Of a stretch of 64,000 bases of DNA, positions 52,893-62,276 are shown one piece after another (the first letter of the stretch is position 1; every line of letters starts with the position of its first letter). The stretch spans positions 65,074 through 129,073 of the forward strand of contig CAZRJK010000001.1 of assembly GCA_964600615.1 (NCBI GenBank), written 5' to 3'. Source of the stretch: RUG11198 sp964600615. GTDB lineage: Bacteria > Bacillota_I > Bacilli_A > RF39 > UBA660. Both the position numbers and the translations under genes were made by a program. The notes beneath the pieces are model-generated. The model was not told the origin of the DNA, searched no databases, and saw only the letters and a program-made list of their open reading frames with translations.

Positions 52893-54092
52893 ATGAATAA
52901 TAAATTAATAGGAGTAGTTATAGATCCAGGCCATGGAGGAGTAGATTCTGGAGCCTTAGGCAATAACCAACAAGAAAAAGATTATTCCTTAAAAATATCT
53001 AAATATATGTATGATAGATTTAAAGAATTAGGAATACCCGTAGCAATAACTAGAGAGGAAGATATAACTCTAAATCCTACTGATAGAGTAAACAAAATAT
53101 TATCATCATTTGGTAATAATAAAGATGTAATAGTAATATCTAACCATTTAAATTCAGGAGGAGGAACAGGAGCAGAAGTAATTTATGCCTTAAGAAATAA
53201 TAATACCCTTGCTAATAGTATTTTAGATAACATAAAACAAACAGGCCAAAAAACAAGAAAAACCTATCAAAGAAGATTACCATCTAATATGACTAAAGAT
53301 TATTATTTTATTCATAGAAATACAGGTAATACAGAACCCTTAATAGTAGAATATGGCTTCATAGATGATAAAAACAACATCGATTTTCTAAATAATAATT
53401 ACCAAGAATTAGCAGAAGCAGTGATAAAAGGAGTATTAACTTATAAAGGAATACCATATATCCCACCAACAGGAAGTTCTACTTCTACTTATACTGTAAA
53501 AAAAGGGGATACTCTATATGGAATCGCCAACAAATACAACACCACTGTGGATAACCTAAAAAAGCAAAATAATCTTACTTCTAATACTCTATCAATAGGG
53601 CAAATATTAAAAATAATACCAACTAAATTAGAAACAGATTATATAATACAAAAAGGAGATACCCTATATTCAATTGCTAATAAATATAATACTACAGTAG
53701 ATTACTTAAAAGAATTAAATAACCTAACAACCAATATTCTAACCATAGGAGATATCTTAAAAGTACCATCAGGAAAAATTACAGAAAATATTATAGAAGA
53801 TAATGAAGAATACACAGTAAAAGTAGGAGATACCCTATATTCTATTGCTAGAAAATATAATATCAGTATTGATGAATTAAAAAAAGTAAATAATAAAAAT
53901 AACAATCTAGTATCTATAGGAGAAAAACTAATAATACCTAATACTATTACAACTACTACTTATATAGTAGAAAATAAAGATACCTTATATTCAATCGCTA
54001 ATAAATTTAACACTACTGTAGATAAATTAAAAGAATTAAATAACCTAACTAATAATACATTATCAATAGGTCAAGAATTAATCATAAGATAA
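52893..54092 (+). CDS. N-acetylmuramoyl-L-alanine amidase with four LysM repeats
   Basis: 399 residues from the ATG after AGGTGATTAT. Amidase_3 domain (about 1-180): VVIDPGHGGVDSGA (zinc His), the second zinc ligand region ITREED, ISNHLNSGGG and PLIVEYGFIDD (catalytic Glu). Four LysM units follow (about 192, 245, 305 and 360), each Y-x-V/I-x-K-x-GDTLYxIAxKYNT. It cleaves the amide between muramic acid and the stem peptide, and the LysM units hold it on peptidoglycan. No clear signal peptide is visible, which is odd for a wall enzyme. It shows the organism has a cell wall. Confidence 0.92.
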   Translation: MNNKLIGVVIDPGHGGVDSGALGNNQQEKDYSLKISKYMYDRFKELGIPVAITREEDITLNPTDRVNKILSSFGNNKDVIVISNHLNSGGGTGAEVIYALRNNNTLANSILDNIKQTGQKTRKTYQRRLPSNMTKDYYFIHRNTGNTEPLIVEYGFIDDKNNIDFLNNNYQELAEAVIKGVLTYKGIPYIPPTGSSTSTYTVKKGDTLYGIANKYNTTVDNLKKQNNLTSNTLSIGQILKIIPTKLETDYIIQKGDTLYSIANKYNTTVDYLKELNNLTTNILTIGDILKVPSGKITENIIEDNEEYTVKVGDTLYSIARKYNISIDELKKVNNKNNNLVSIGEKLIIPNTITTTTYIVENKDTLYSIANKFNTTVDKLKELNNLTNNTLSIGQELIIR

Positions 54093-54114
54093 ATTACATA
54101 ATTTATCTTTTTTT
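54086..54114 (+). terminator. Rho-independent terminator
   Basis: 9-bp stem (54086-54094 and 54101-54109), 6-base loop, T run, at the amidase stop. Confidence 0.75.
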
Positions 54115-54182
54115 AATATCTATAACCTTGAAAAATATACTTATCTTTGTTATTATATTATATAGTTTTAGGAAGTGATAAT

Positions 54183-55298
54183 ATGGTATATTTAGATTAC
54201 AGTGCAACAACATTTACTAACGATAAAGTATTAGATTATTTTATAAAAATAAATAAATATTATAATGCTAACCCTAATAGTAACCATCTATTAGGAAAAC
54301 AATCTAAAAGTATAATAGATAAAACAACAAAAAAAATAAGTAAATTACTTAAAGTAAAAGAATCAGAAATAATCTATACCTCAGGTTCTTCTGAATCCAA
54401 TAACTTAGCTATTAAAGGAGTAATGCTAAGAAGTAATAAAAAGCATATTATTACTACCAGCTTTGAACACTCATCAGTAGTAGCTCCTACCAATTATTTA
54501 CAAAGAAATAATTATATAGTAGATATAGTTAAAACAGATAAATATGGAAGAGTAGATATAAATAATTTAAAAGAATTAATTACTAAAGACACAGCTCTAG
54601 TATCTATAACAGCAGTAAACAGTGAAATAGGCATAATAGAACCAATAGAAAAAATAGGTAAATTCTTAAAAGCTAATTATCCAGATATTATTTATCATGT
54701 AGATCTTACTCAACTAATAACGAAAAAGATAGTAGATTTAACTAATATCGATTTAGCAAGTTTCTCTGCCCATAAATTCTATGGCATAAAAGGAGTAGGT
54801 TGCTTAATAAAGAAAGATAATATCAAAATAGAACCAATAATTCATGGAGGAAAAAGTACTACTAACTACAGGAGTGGTACCCCTGCAACATCGCTAATCG
54901 CATCATTAGGTATTGCCCTAGAATTAGCATATAAAGATATGGATAAAAAATATAATAAAATAGTAGAGTTAAATAATTATCTAAAAGATAAATTATCTAA
55001 ACTAAACAATATCCATATAAATAGCAATGAATACTGCTTACCACATATCTTAAATTTCAGTGTAGTAGGTAAAAATCCTAATAAAATACAAGAATATTTA
55101 TCAAAGAAAGATATCTATATCTCTACCCAAACAGCCTGTGCTACAGGTAGTACTATTAGTCCATCAGTATTAGCACTTACTAATAATGAAGCCTATGCTA
55201 AATCATCATTAAGAGTAAGTATATCACACCTAACTACTAAAAAAGAAATAGATATATTTATTAAAGAATTATCTAAATTAATAGGAAGTGATAAATAA
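54183..55298 (+). CDS. Cysteine desulfurase (NifS/IscS-like)
   Basis: 371 residues from the ATG (MVYLDYSATT) after AGGAAGTGATA; an upstream ATG is not favoured. PLP-dependent enzyme releasing sulfur from cysteine as a persulfide for Fe-S clusters or tRNA thiolation. YTSGSSESNNLAIKG binds PLP phosphate, SFSAHKFYGIKG carries the PLP Lys, and TQTACATGS has the active Cys. Its stop overlaps the thioredoxin-like gene by 1 base, so the redox proteins downstream share its transcript. A tRNA-sulfur role with an mnmA outside the window is possible. Confidence 0.92.
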   Translation: MVYLDYSATTFTNDKVLDYFIKINKYYNANPNSNHLLGKQSKSIIDKTTKKISKLLKVKESEIIYTSGSSESNNLAIKGVMLRSNKKHIITTSFEHSSVVAPTNYLQRNNYIVDIVKTDKYGRVDINNLKELITKDTALVSITAVNSEIGIIEPIEKIGKFLKANYPDIIYHVDLTQLITKKIVDLTNIDLASFSAHKFYGIKGVGCLIKKDNIKIEPIIHGGKSTTNYRSGTPATSLIASLGIALELAYKDMDKKYNKIVELNNYLKDKLSKLNNIHINSNEYCLPHILNFSVVGKNPNKIQEYLSKKDIYISTQTACATGSTISPSVLALTNNEAYAKSSLRVSISHLTTKKEIDIFIKELSKLIGSDK

Positions 55299-55558
55299 TG
55301 AAATTAATAAAAATAAGTGCTATCTGGTGTCCTAGTTGCCTTATCATGGAAAAAATATGGAAAGAAATACAAGAAGAATATAAAGACTTTGAATATATAT
55401 CTTATGACTATGACCTAGATGATGAATCAGAATTATTTAATCCAGGTAATATCTTACCAGTAATAATATTATTAAAAGATGATGAAGAAGTAATAAGATT
55501 CATTGGAGAAAAAACAAAAGAACAAATAATAGAAGGAATAAAAAAATATGAAGAATAA
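55298..55558 (+). CDS. Thioredoxin-like protein (CPSC)
   Basis: 86 residues, a minimal thioredoxin fold. SAIWCPSCLIMEKIW gives the redox CxxC; NILPVIILLKDDE holds the cis-Pro. Cytosolic. Overlaps both neighbours (1 base with the desulfurase gene, 11 bases with the next gene), so it belongs to a three-gene operon for sulfur or thiol chemistry. Confidence 0.85.
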   Translation: MKLIKISAIWCPSCLIMEKIWKEIQEEYKDFEYISYDYDLDDESELFNPGNILPVIILLKDDEEVIRFIGEKTKEQIIEGIKKYEE

Positions 55559-56723
55559 AGTATTAATATTTATATTATTACTATTTACCTTTATAACTCC
55601 AACTTATGCCTTATCAGATAATTATCAAGATAAAGTAGCAGATATAACCAATACCAAAGTAGAAAAAGATATCATAAATATTTATTTCTTTAGAGGAGAA
55701 GGATGTCCCCATTGTGCCAAAGAAGAAGAATTCTTTGAAAAAGAACTAAAGAAAAAATATGATAACATCAAAATATATGACTTTGAAGTATGGAATAATA
55801 AAGAAAATAGTAAATTATTAGATTTAGTAAAAGAAAGATTTAGATTAAGAAAAATAAATGTACCATTCACAGTAATAGGTAATAAATACTTTATGGGTTA
55901 TAGTGATGATGTAACCAAAGATAAAATCTATAAAGCTATAGATGAATACACAGGAAAAAAAGCCTCATCAAATACCTATAAATTACCAATAGTAGGAGAA
56001 GTAAATGTAAAAAAATTCTCCTTACCATTAATAGCAATCATTCTAGGTTTTATAGATGGCTTTAACCCTTGTGCTATGTGGATATTATTATTCTTAATAA
56101 ACCTATTAATAGGTCAAAAAGACAAAAAGAAAATGTTTATCTTAGGAAATATTTTCTTACTAACAAGTGGATTAGTCTATTTCTTATCAATGCTAGGAAT
56201 AAGTATAGTATTAAATATATCAACAGTAATATGGATAAGAAATGTAATCGCCTTTATCGCAGTATTCATAGGAATACTAAATATAAGAACCTATATTCAA
56301 ACTAGAAATGATGACGGATGTCATGTTGTAAAAGATGAAAAAAGAAAAGATTTATTCAAAAAACTAAAAAAAATAACCACTAAAAATAATATCTTATTAG
56401 CATCCCTTGGAATGATTACCTTAGCAGTAAGTGTCAACCTAGTAGAATTAGCTTGTTCTCTAGGATTTCCTGCAGTATTCTCTGAAATACTAGCAATAAA
56501 TAAAGTATCAACCATAGGTAGAGTATTATATTTATTACTATATGATTTGTTTTATATGTTAGATGATATAATAATATTTTATATAGCAATGTTTACATTT
56601 AATATCAAAGCTATAAGTAATAAATATACTAAATATTCTAACTTAGTAGGAGGAATAATTATTCTTATAATAGGAATATTACTATTAGTAGCACCTGAAT
56701 GGATAATGTTTAATTTTAATTAA
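55548..56723 (+). CDS. Thioredoxin-fold plus DsbD/CcdA-like membrane protein
   Basis: 391 residues. A signal segment (about 3-20) is followed by an extracytoplasmic thioredoxin-like domain with YFFRGEGCPHCAKEEEFF (CPHC). From about residue 155 six or more membrane helices follow, including IDGFNPCAMWILLFLINLL with the Cys of CcdA/DsbD channels and a later NLVELACSLGFPAVF. It should carry reducing equivalents across the membrane to extracellular disulfides. It overlaps the cytosolic thioredoxin-like gene, its probable electron donor. Ends in a long hairpin. Confidence 0.85.
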   Translation: MKNKVLIFILLLFTFITPTYALSDNYQDKVADITNTKVEKDIINIYFFRGEGCPHCAKEEEFFEKELKKKYDNIKIYDFEVWNNKENSKLLDLVKERFRLRKINVPFTVIGNKYFMGYSDDVTKDKIYKAIDEYTGKKASSNTYKLPIVGEVNVKKFSLPLIAIILGFIDGFNPCAMWILLFLINLLIGQKDKKKMFILGNIFLLTSGLVYFLSMLGISIVLNISTVIWIRNVIAFIAVFIGILNIRTYIQTRNDDGCHVVKDEKRKDLFKKLKKITTKNNILLASLGMITLAVSVNLVELACSLGFPAVFSEILAINKVSTIGRVLYLLLYDLFYMLDDIIIFYIAMFTFNIKAISNKYTKYSNLVGGIIILIIGILLLVAPEWIMFNFN

Positions 56724-56776
56724 AAAAAGATAACTATATATATTTCAAATACTTAATAATATAGTTATCTTTTTTT
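56722..56776. terminator. Long bidirectional terminator
   Basis: 18-bp perfect stem (56722-56739 and 56759-56776) with a 19-base loop. The 3' codons of the minus-strand gene are inside it. Confidence 0.75.
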
Positions 56777-57420
56777 GTATTCTTAACAATACCAATAAAC
56801 TTATATTTACCAAACTTCCTAATACTAAAAATATCTCCCTCACGAAATACATAAGAATTATTTCTTATAATCTCATAATTAACTAATACCTCTTTATCCC
56901 TAATCTTATCTTTTATCTTATCTCTATTAGTCCCAATAATTCTAGATATAACAGTATCTAACCTTAAACTAGATACAATAATTTCAAACTCTTCGTATTT
57001 CTTCCTATAATTATCTAAAGTATGAATATCTATTTCTTTTAACTTAATAGGCTTATTACCAACAAAAGAAAAATCTTTCTCTATTAAATCACTTATCTCA
57101 TCCATAACATAAAAATAATACTTATCATTATCCACAATAATATCCCCAAAAACTTCATTACTAATATTAAGACCAAATAAACTACCTAATATCTCACGAT
57201 GAGATAGGGGATAATAACTAATAATCTCATATAACTTAATCTTAGGAATACTATCACTATACATAATAACCTTATCACTATCAGGATAAGGATAATAAAG
57301 ATCATATTCTTTTTTATTCAATCTATAACTAACTTCTTTATATATATTAGGCGCTAAAAAGAACGTATAACCACCACGTTTAATCTTATCAACATTCTTT
57401 TTAATCTCATACATATCCAT
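56734..57420 (-). CDS. YlmH-like S4-domain RNA-binding protein
   Basis: 228 residues. The N-terminal two thirds resemble YlmH (FLAPNIYKEVSYRL, PLSHREILGSLFGLNI, FGDIIVDNDKYYFYV). A C-terminal S4 domain (SSLRLDTVISRIIGTNRDKI...VLVNYEIIRNNSYVFREGDI) binds structured RNA. YlmH lies beside division genes in many Bacillota and acts on stalled ribosomes. Here no division gene is adjacent. GGTGATAAT precedes the ATG. Confidence 0.85.
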   Translation of the reverse strand: MDMYEIKKNVDKIKRGGYTFFLAPNIYKEVSYRLNKKEYDLYYPYPDSDKVIMYSDSIPKIKLYEIISYYPLSHREILGSLFGLNISNEVFGDIIVDNDKYYFYVMDEISDLIEKDFSFVGNKPIKLKEIDIHTLDNYRKKYEEFEIIVSSLRLDTVISRIIGTNRDKIKDKIRDKEVLVNYEIIRNNSYVFREGDIFSIRKFGKYKFIGIVKNTKKDNYIIKYLKYI

Positions 57421-57450
57421 ATTATCACCGCAAAAAAATTATATCAAAAA

Positions 57451-57476
57451 AAAAGAAATATTACTATATTTCTTTT
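57451..57476 (-). terminator. Rho-independent terminator
   Basis: 10-bp stem (57451-57460 and 57467-57476), 6-base loop, T run on the minus strand, at the stop of the DUF5684-like gene. Confidence 0.65.
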
Positions 57477-58099
57477 CCACACTTTGAACAGAACTTACTA
57501 CCTTTTTCAATCTCAGCTCCACAATGAGAACAGAAGGTAGCATCTTTTTCTTTTTTATCTTCCTTCTTCTCTTCAGTAGTTTTTTCTTCTTTAACTTCTT
57601 CTTTCACAGAAGAACTTTCCTTATTAGCATCAAAAGGTCCATTTTTAGTAACAGGAACATCCTTATCCCATGAATACTTACTAGAAAAACCAATCATAGG
57701 TATTAATACAACAGGAAATATTGTCATAAGAACAGCAAAACCAGTATCCTTATGTAACTTCTTACTAATATTATAATTACATACAAATGAACCAACTAAA
57801 CCAATAAGAGATCCCAAATTAATATTAACATTAATAGATGAGTTGCTATCGCTATTACCAGAAAAAACACCTAAACTTGTAATTATTAATGCAATAAACC
57901 ACCACCATTCCACACCAGCTATCTCTGTATATACCCAGTCAGAATAAAATGGAATAATAGATTCCCATCCAGCCTTTCCAGCCTTTTGGAACATTTTCCA
58001 CCTTCCTATAATATAAACTACTAAAATTGGAATTAAAATAATAAGCAATAAAACTACAGAACCTACCATATAAGCAGCAACAGTTGAATCAATATCCAT
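57464..58099 (-). CDS. DUF5684-like membrane protein with C-terminal zinc ribbon
   Basis: 211 residues. Membrane helices at about 10-32, 64-80, 95-112 and 120-140. FQKAGKAGWESIIPFYSDWV is the signature loop of DUF5684. A Lys/Glu-rich linker leads to a zinc ribbon, FCSHCGAEI...SKFCSKCGKEI (two CxxC). Function unknown; zinc-ribbon tails of this sort are common in Bacillota membrane proteins. AAAGGAG precedes the ATG and a hairpin (57451-57476) follows the stop. Confidence 0.8.
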   Translation of the reverse strand: MDIDSTVAAYMVGSVVLLLIILIPILVVYIIGRWKMFQKAGKAGWESIIPFYSDWVYTEIAGVEWWWFIALIITSLGVFSGNSDSNSSINVNINLGSLIGLVGSFVCNYNISKKLHKDTGFAVLMTIFPVVLIPMIGFSSKYSWDKDVPVTKNGPFDANKESSSVKEEVKEEKTTEEKKEDKKEKDATFCSHCGAEIEKGSKFCSKCGKEI

Positions 58100-58239
58100 A
58101 CTTCAAACTCCTTTCTACAATAATTATATCAAACAAATAAAAAAAATAAAATACTTTTAAAAAAAGTCAAAATAAAACTGTTTAAAAGAGTATATTATTG
58201 CCCAATATCTACATAGAATAAAGTGAAAGGGGAATCATT

Positions 58240-60513
58240 ATGTTAGGAAATTTTAATGATGAAGCACAATATATTTTACTAAAAGCCAAAGAAGAAATGT
58301 TAGATTTAAATCATCCCTATATAGGAAGTGAACACCTAGTCTTATCTATCCTAAAAAATAATAATATCTTATCCAATAAATTAAAAGAATATGGACTAAC
58401 TTATAATAATTTTAAAGATGAAATAATAAAAATAATAGGAACAGGATCAAAGAAAACAGAATTTTTCCTTTATACCCCTCTATTAAAAAAAGTAATAGAA
58501 AATTCTATGTTAGATGCTAAAGATAACAATAATGGAGAAGTAACCCCAGAGCACTTATTTTCCTCACTCTTAGAAGAAGGAGAAGGAATAGCAATAAGAA
58601 TATTAATAAGTATGAATATAGATATAGATTCTCTATATGAAGAATTTAACAATAAATTAAGAATAAAAAATAAAAAGAACAAAAAATTATTAATAAATGA
58701 ATTAGGTATTAATCTAATAGAAGAAGCAAAAAAAAATAAATTAGACCCCGTAGCAGGAAGAGAAAAAGAATTAAATAGATTAATAGAAATATTAGGAAGA
58801 AGATGCAAAAATAATCCACTCCTAATAGGAGAAGCCGGAGTAGGTAAAACAGCTATCGTAGAAGAACTAGCCAATTTAATAGCCAAAAAAGAAGTACCAC
58901 AAAACCTTCAAAATAAAAAAATAATCTCTCTAGACATGGCCACTTTAGTAGCAGGAACCAAATATAGAGGAGAATTTGAAGAAAGATTACAAAAAATAAT
59001 AAAAGAAATAACAAGTGATGGTAATATAATCTTATTCATAGATGAAATACATACCCTAGTAGGAGCAGGCGGAGCCGAAGGAGCTATAGATGCCTCTAAT
59101 ATCCTAAAACCCGCTCTAGCAAGAGGAACAATAAAATGTATAGGAGCAACTACCACTAAAGAATATAAAAAATATATAAGTACTGATAAAGCTCTATCTA
59201 GAAGATTTCAACCCATTATTATAAATGAACCAAATAAAGAAGAAACAATAAATATCTTAACCAAATTAAAACCAATATATGAAAATTATCATCATGTAAC
59301 TATTCCAAATAGCATAATAAACTATATTGTAGAACTATCAAGCATTTATATTTATAATAGATATAATCCTGATAAATCAATAGATATATTAGATGAAGTA
59401 TGCTCTAAAACTAATATTAAAGAAAATCCTACCATCAAAAAAATAGAAACAATAAAAAATAAATTAGAAGAAATAACTAAAAATAAAAATAGCCTAATAT
59501 TAGAAAACAAATTAGATAAAGCCTATAACTTATTAAAAGAAGAATCTAAACTAAAAAGCACTCTAAATAAATTAGAATTAAACTATAAAACTAATATAAA
59601 TACTATTACTAAAGAAGACGTAAGAATAATTATAAGTGAAAAAGCTAATATACCACCAATAGATATAGAAAAGAATTTAAAAAATATAAATAAACTAGAA
59701 AAAGAACTAAATAATAATATCATAGGTCAAGAAAAAGCTATCAAAGAATTAATTAATTATACCAAAAAACAAAAACTAGGATACTCTAATAATAAAATAA
59801 AATCATTTCTTTTTATTGGCCCAACCGGAGTAGGAAAAACAGCCTTAGCTAAATTATATTCTAACCTAACAAAAAGAAATATCATAAGATTAGATATGAG
59901 TGAATACTCTGACTCAACATCTATAAATAAAATAATAGGTTCTTCACCAGGATATATAGGATATAACGATAATAATAATATCTTGGAACAAATAAAAGAT
60001 AATCCCACTAGTATAATATTATTAGACGAAATAGATAAAGCCCATCCCAAAGTAATAAACTTGCTATACCAAATACTAGATGAAAGTATAATAAAAGATG
60101 CTACTAATAATATCATAAACCTAAATAATAATACCATAATAATGACCTCTAACATAGGCTTTGATAACATATCCCTAGGTTTTACTAGCAATATAAATAA
60201 TAACTTAAAAGATATATTTCCCAAAGCTCTAATAAATAGAATAGATAATATCATAACATTTAATAATTTAACTAAAGAAAATATAACTAAAATTATTATT
60301 AATAAATTAAACAAATTACAATCTAAATATAAAGACTTTACCTATAACAATAATCTAATAAATGAAATAATAGAAGAATCTAATTACCAAGAATTTGGTG
60401 CTAGAAAAATAGAAAAAATAATCGAAACTAAAATAGAAAATATTATTATTGATAATCTAATTAACAATAAACCAATAAATATAACATCTCTAAAAGAATA
60501 TATAACAACTTAA
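58240..60513 (+). CDS. ClpC-like AAA+ protease ATPase subunit
   Basis: 757 residues. N-domain (about 1-140, LGNFNDEAQYILLKAKEEM); first AAA+ with GEAGVGKTA and LFIDEIHTLVGAGG; a short middle domain (about 395-450); second AAA+ with GPTGVGKTA and ILLDEIDKAHP. The loop SLGFTS (about 645) matches the ClpP-docking LGF/IGF tripeptide, so it should unfold substrates for ClpP. Typical McsB/CtsR neighbours are not here; it stands alone between two terminators. AAGGGG precedes the ATG. Confidence 0.93.
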   Translation: MLGNFNDEAQYILLKAKEEMLDLNHPYIGSEHLVLSILKNNNILSNKLKEYGLTYNNFKDEIIKIIGTGSKKTEFFLYTPLLKKVIENSMLDAKDNNNGEVTPEHLFSSLLEEGEGIAIRILISMNIDIDSLYEEFNNKLRIKNKKNKKLLINELGINLIEEAKKNKLDPVAGREKELNRLIEILGRRCKNNPLLIGEAGVGKTAIVEELANLIAKKEVPQNLQNKKIISLDMATLVAGTKYRGEFEERLQKIIKEITSDGNIILFIDEIHTLVGAGGAEGAIDASNILKPALARGTIKCIGATTTKEYKKYISTDKALSRRFQPIIINEPNKEETINILTKLKPIYENYHHVTIPNSIINYIVELSSIYIYNRYNPDKSIDILDEVCSKTNIKENPTIKKIETIKNKLEEITKNKNSLILENKLDKAYNLLKEESKLKSTLNKLELNYKTNINTITKEDVRIIISEKANIPPIDIEKNLKNINKLEKELNNNIIGQEKAIKELINYTKKQKLGYSNNKIKSFLFIGPTGVGKTALAKLYSNLTKRNIIRLDMSEYSDSTSINKIIGSSPGYIGYNDNNNILEQIKDNPTSIILLDEIDKAHPKVINLLYQILDESIIKDATNNIINLNNNTIIMTSNIGFDNISLGFTSNINNNLKDIFPKALINRIDNIITFNNLTKENITKIIINKLNKLQSKYKDFTYNNNLINEIIEESNYQEFGARKIEKIIETKIENIIIDNLINNKPINITSLKEYITT

Positions 60514-60544
60514 TACTTTACATGTTTACAGTAAAGTATTTTTA
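60511..60544 (+). terminator. Rho-independent terminator
   Basis: 10-bp stem (60512-60521 and 60531-60540), 9-base loop and T run at the clpC stop. Confidence 0.75.
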
Positions 60545-60575
60545 ATGTATAATTATAATAGAAAGAAGTGGTAGA

Positions 60576-62207
60576 ATGAAAAACAAAAAAATCTATATCT
60601 TTGGCCATAGAAATCCCGATACTGATAGTGTAACATCCGCTATAGCCTTATCTTATCTAAAAAATGAATTAGGTATGAATACCATACCAACAGTACTAAG
60701 CGGTCTTAACAACGAAACAAAATATGTCTTAAATTATTTTAAAGTACCAGAACCAAAATTTATAAATGATGTCAGAATAAAAGTAAAAGATCTAAATTAT
60801 ACCAAAAGATATAGTGTAACCGAAGAAGATTCTATCAACGATACCTATCAAAGAATGTCAGAAGCAGGAATAAGTAAAATACCCGTAGTAGATAAAAATA
60901 AAAAAATGTTAGGTATTATTAGTATGAAAGATATAGCCAAAGAACAATTCGCTGATAACATAGATTTAATAGATACCACTTATGATGATATATTAGAAAC
61001 CATAAATGGAGAAGAAGTATTAAGATTCGATAATGATATTAAAGGGAATCTATCCATCGCTAGCTATCAAAAAGATACTATATTTCAAGATGATTATTTA
61101 AACCCTAATACTATTCTTATTATAGGAGATAGACATAGCGTTATAGAATTTGCTATTAAAAAGAAAGTAAAATTAATTATTATTACAGGACCTAATACAA
61201 TTAAAACACCGCAATTAAATCTAGCTAAAAAGAATAAAGTAAATATAATAAATACAAATAATAACACTATCATATCAGCAAGAAAAATAAATCTATCTAA
61301 CAAAGTAAAAACTATCCCATATGAAAAAGATATAACTGTAATTAATGAAAATGATAATATAACAGACTTTATTAAATTTGCTAACAAAACAAGATACAGC
61401 TATTATCCAGTAACTAATAATAAAGAAGACTGTATCGGAATACTAAGAATGTCAGACGTAGTCTATGATAACAAACAAAAAGTAATATTAGTAGATCATA
61501 ATACACCAGAACAAACAGCAATAGGTATAGAAGAAGCAGAAATATTAGAAATAATAGACCATCATAACATAGGAAGTATTGGTACCAACAGTCCAATTAA
61601 CTTTAGAAATATGCCAGTAGGTAGTACTAATACTATTATTAATTTAATGTATCAAGAAAATAACATTGAAATACCTAAAACCATAGCAGGACTTATGTTA
61701 GCAGGTATTCTATCAGATACATTATTATTAACATCCCCAACCACAACAAAAATAGATAAAGAAGCCGTAGAAAAATTAAGTACTATAGCAGAAATAGATT
61801 ATAAAGAATTTGGTTTAAAAATGTTACAAGCAGGTTCCTCCCTAAAAGGAAAAACAAAAGAAGAAATACTATATGAAGACTTTAAAAATTATCCCGTAGG
61901 AGAAGAAAAAATAGGCCTAGCCCAATTATCAACAACTAATCCAAATGAAATATTAGATAACAAAGAAGAATATATTAACTTACTAAATAATATAGCAGAA
62001 GGAAGTAATTATTACTTTGTAATACTATTTATAACTGATATTATTAAAAAAGGATCATATATTATTTATAGTAATAGAGCAGAACCTATCCTAAGAAAAG
62101 CCTATAAAAATGATAACCTTAAACAAGGATCATTCCTAACAGGAATAATATCTAGAAAAAAACAAATAGTACCTAGAATAATGATTGAAATGGAAAGTGA
62201 CTATTAA
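60576..62207 (+). CDS. Manganese-dependent inorganic pyrophosphatase with CBS and DRTGG domains
   Basis: 543 residues, the long regulated form of family II pyrophosphatase. The DHH catalytic part is split: FGHRNPDTDSVTSAIAL at the N-terminus, then VDHNTPEQ and IDHHNIGS after the insert, and a DHHA2 C-terminal domain (ending SGxxSRKKQIVPR-like). The insert (about 70-310) holds a CBS pair (SVTEEDSINDTYQRMSEAGI; YYPVTNNKEDCIGILRMSDV) around a DRTGG-like domain (ILIIGDRHSVIEFAIKKKVK). It hydrolyses pyrophosphate and is tuned by adenine nucleotides through CBS. Confidence 0.93.
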   Translation: MKNKKIYIFGHRNPDTDSVTSAIALSYLKNELGMNTIPTVLSGLNNETKYVLNYFKVPEPKFINDVRIKVKDLNYTKRYSVTEEDSINDTYQRMSEAGISKIPVVDKNKKMLGIISMKDIAKEQFADNIDLIDTTYDDILETINGEEVLRFDNDIKGNLSIASYQKDTIFQDDYLNPNTILIIGDRHSVIEFAIKKKVKLIIITGPNTIKTPQLNLAKKNKVNIINTNNNTIISARKINLSNKVKTIPYEKDITVINENDNITDFIKFANKTRYSYYPVTNNKEDCIGILRMSDVVYDNKQKVILVDHNTPEQTAIGIEEAEILEIIDHHNIGSIGTNSPINFRNMPVGSTNTIINLMYQENNIEIPKTIAGLMLAGILSDTLLLTSPTTTKIDKEAVEKLSTIAEIDYKEFGLKMLQAGSSLKGKTKEEILYEDFKNYPVGEEKIGLAQLSTTNPNEILDNKEEYINLLNNIAEGSNYYFVILFITDIIKKGSYIIYSNRAEPILRKAYKNDNLKQGSFLTGIISRKKQIVPRIMIEMESDY

Positions 62208-62222
62208 AATAGTCACTTTTTT
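62194..62222 (+). terminator. Rho-independent terminator
   Basis: 12-bp stem (62194-62205 and 62208-62219) and T run at the pyrophosphatase stop. Confidence 0.75.
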
Positions 62223-62276
62223 ATTGTTTTTTATCTCAACATTTGATATACTAATATATAGTAGGTAGGTGATAAA

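Noticed and set aside
56069..56305. Open frame within the DsbD-like gene
   Set aside because: Shifted-frame shadow of a clear membrane protein gene with no independent signals.
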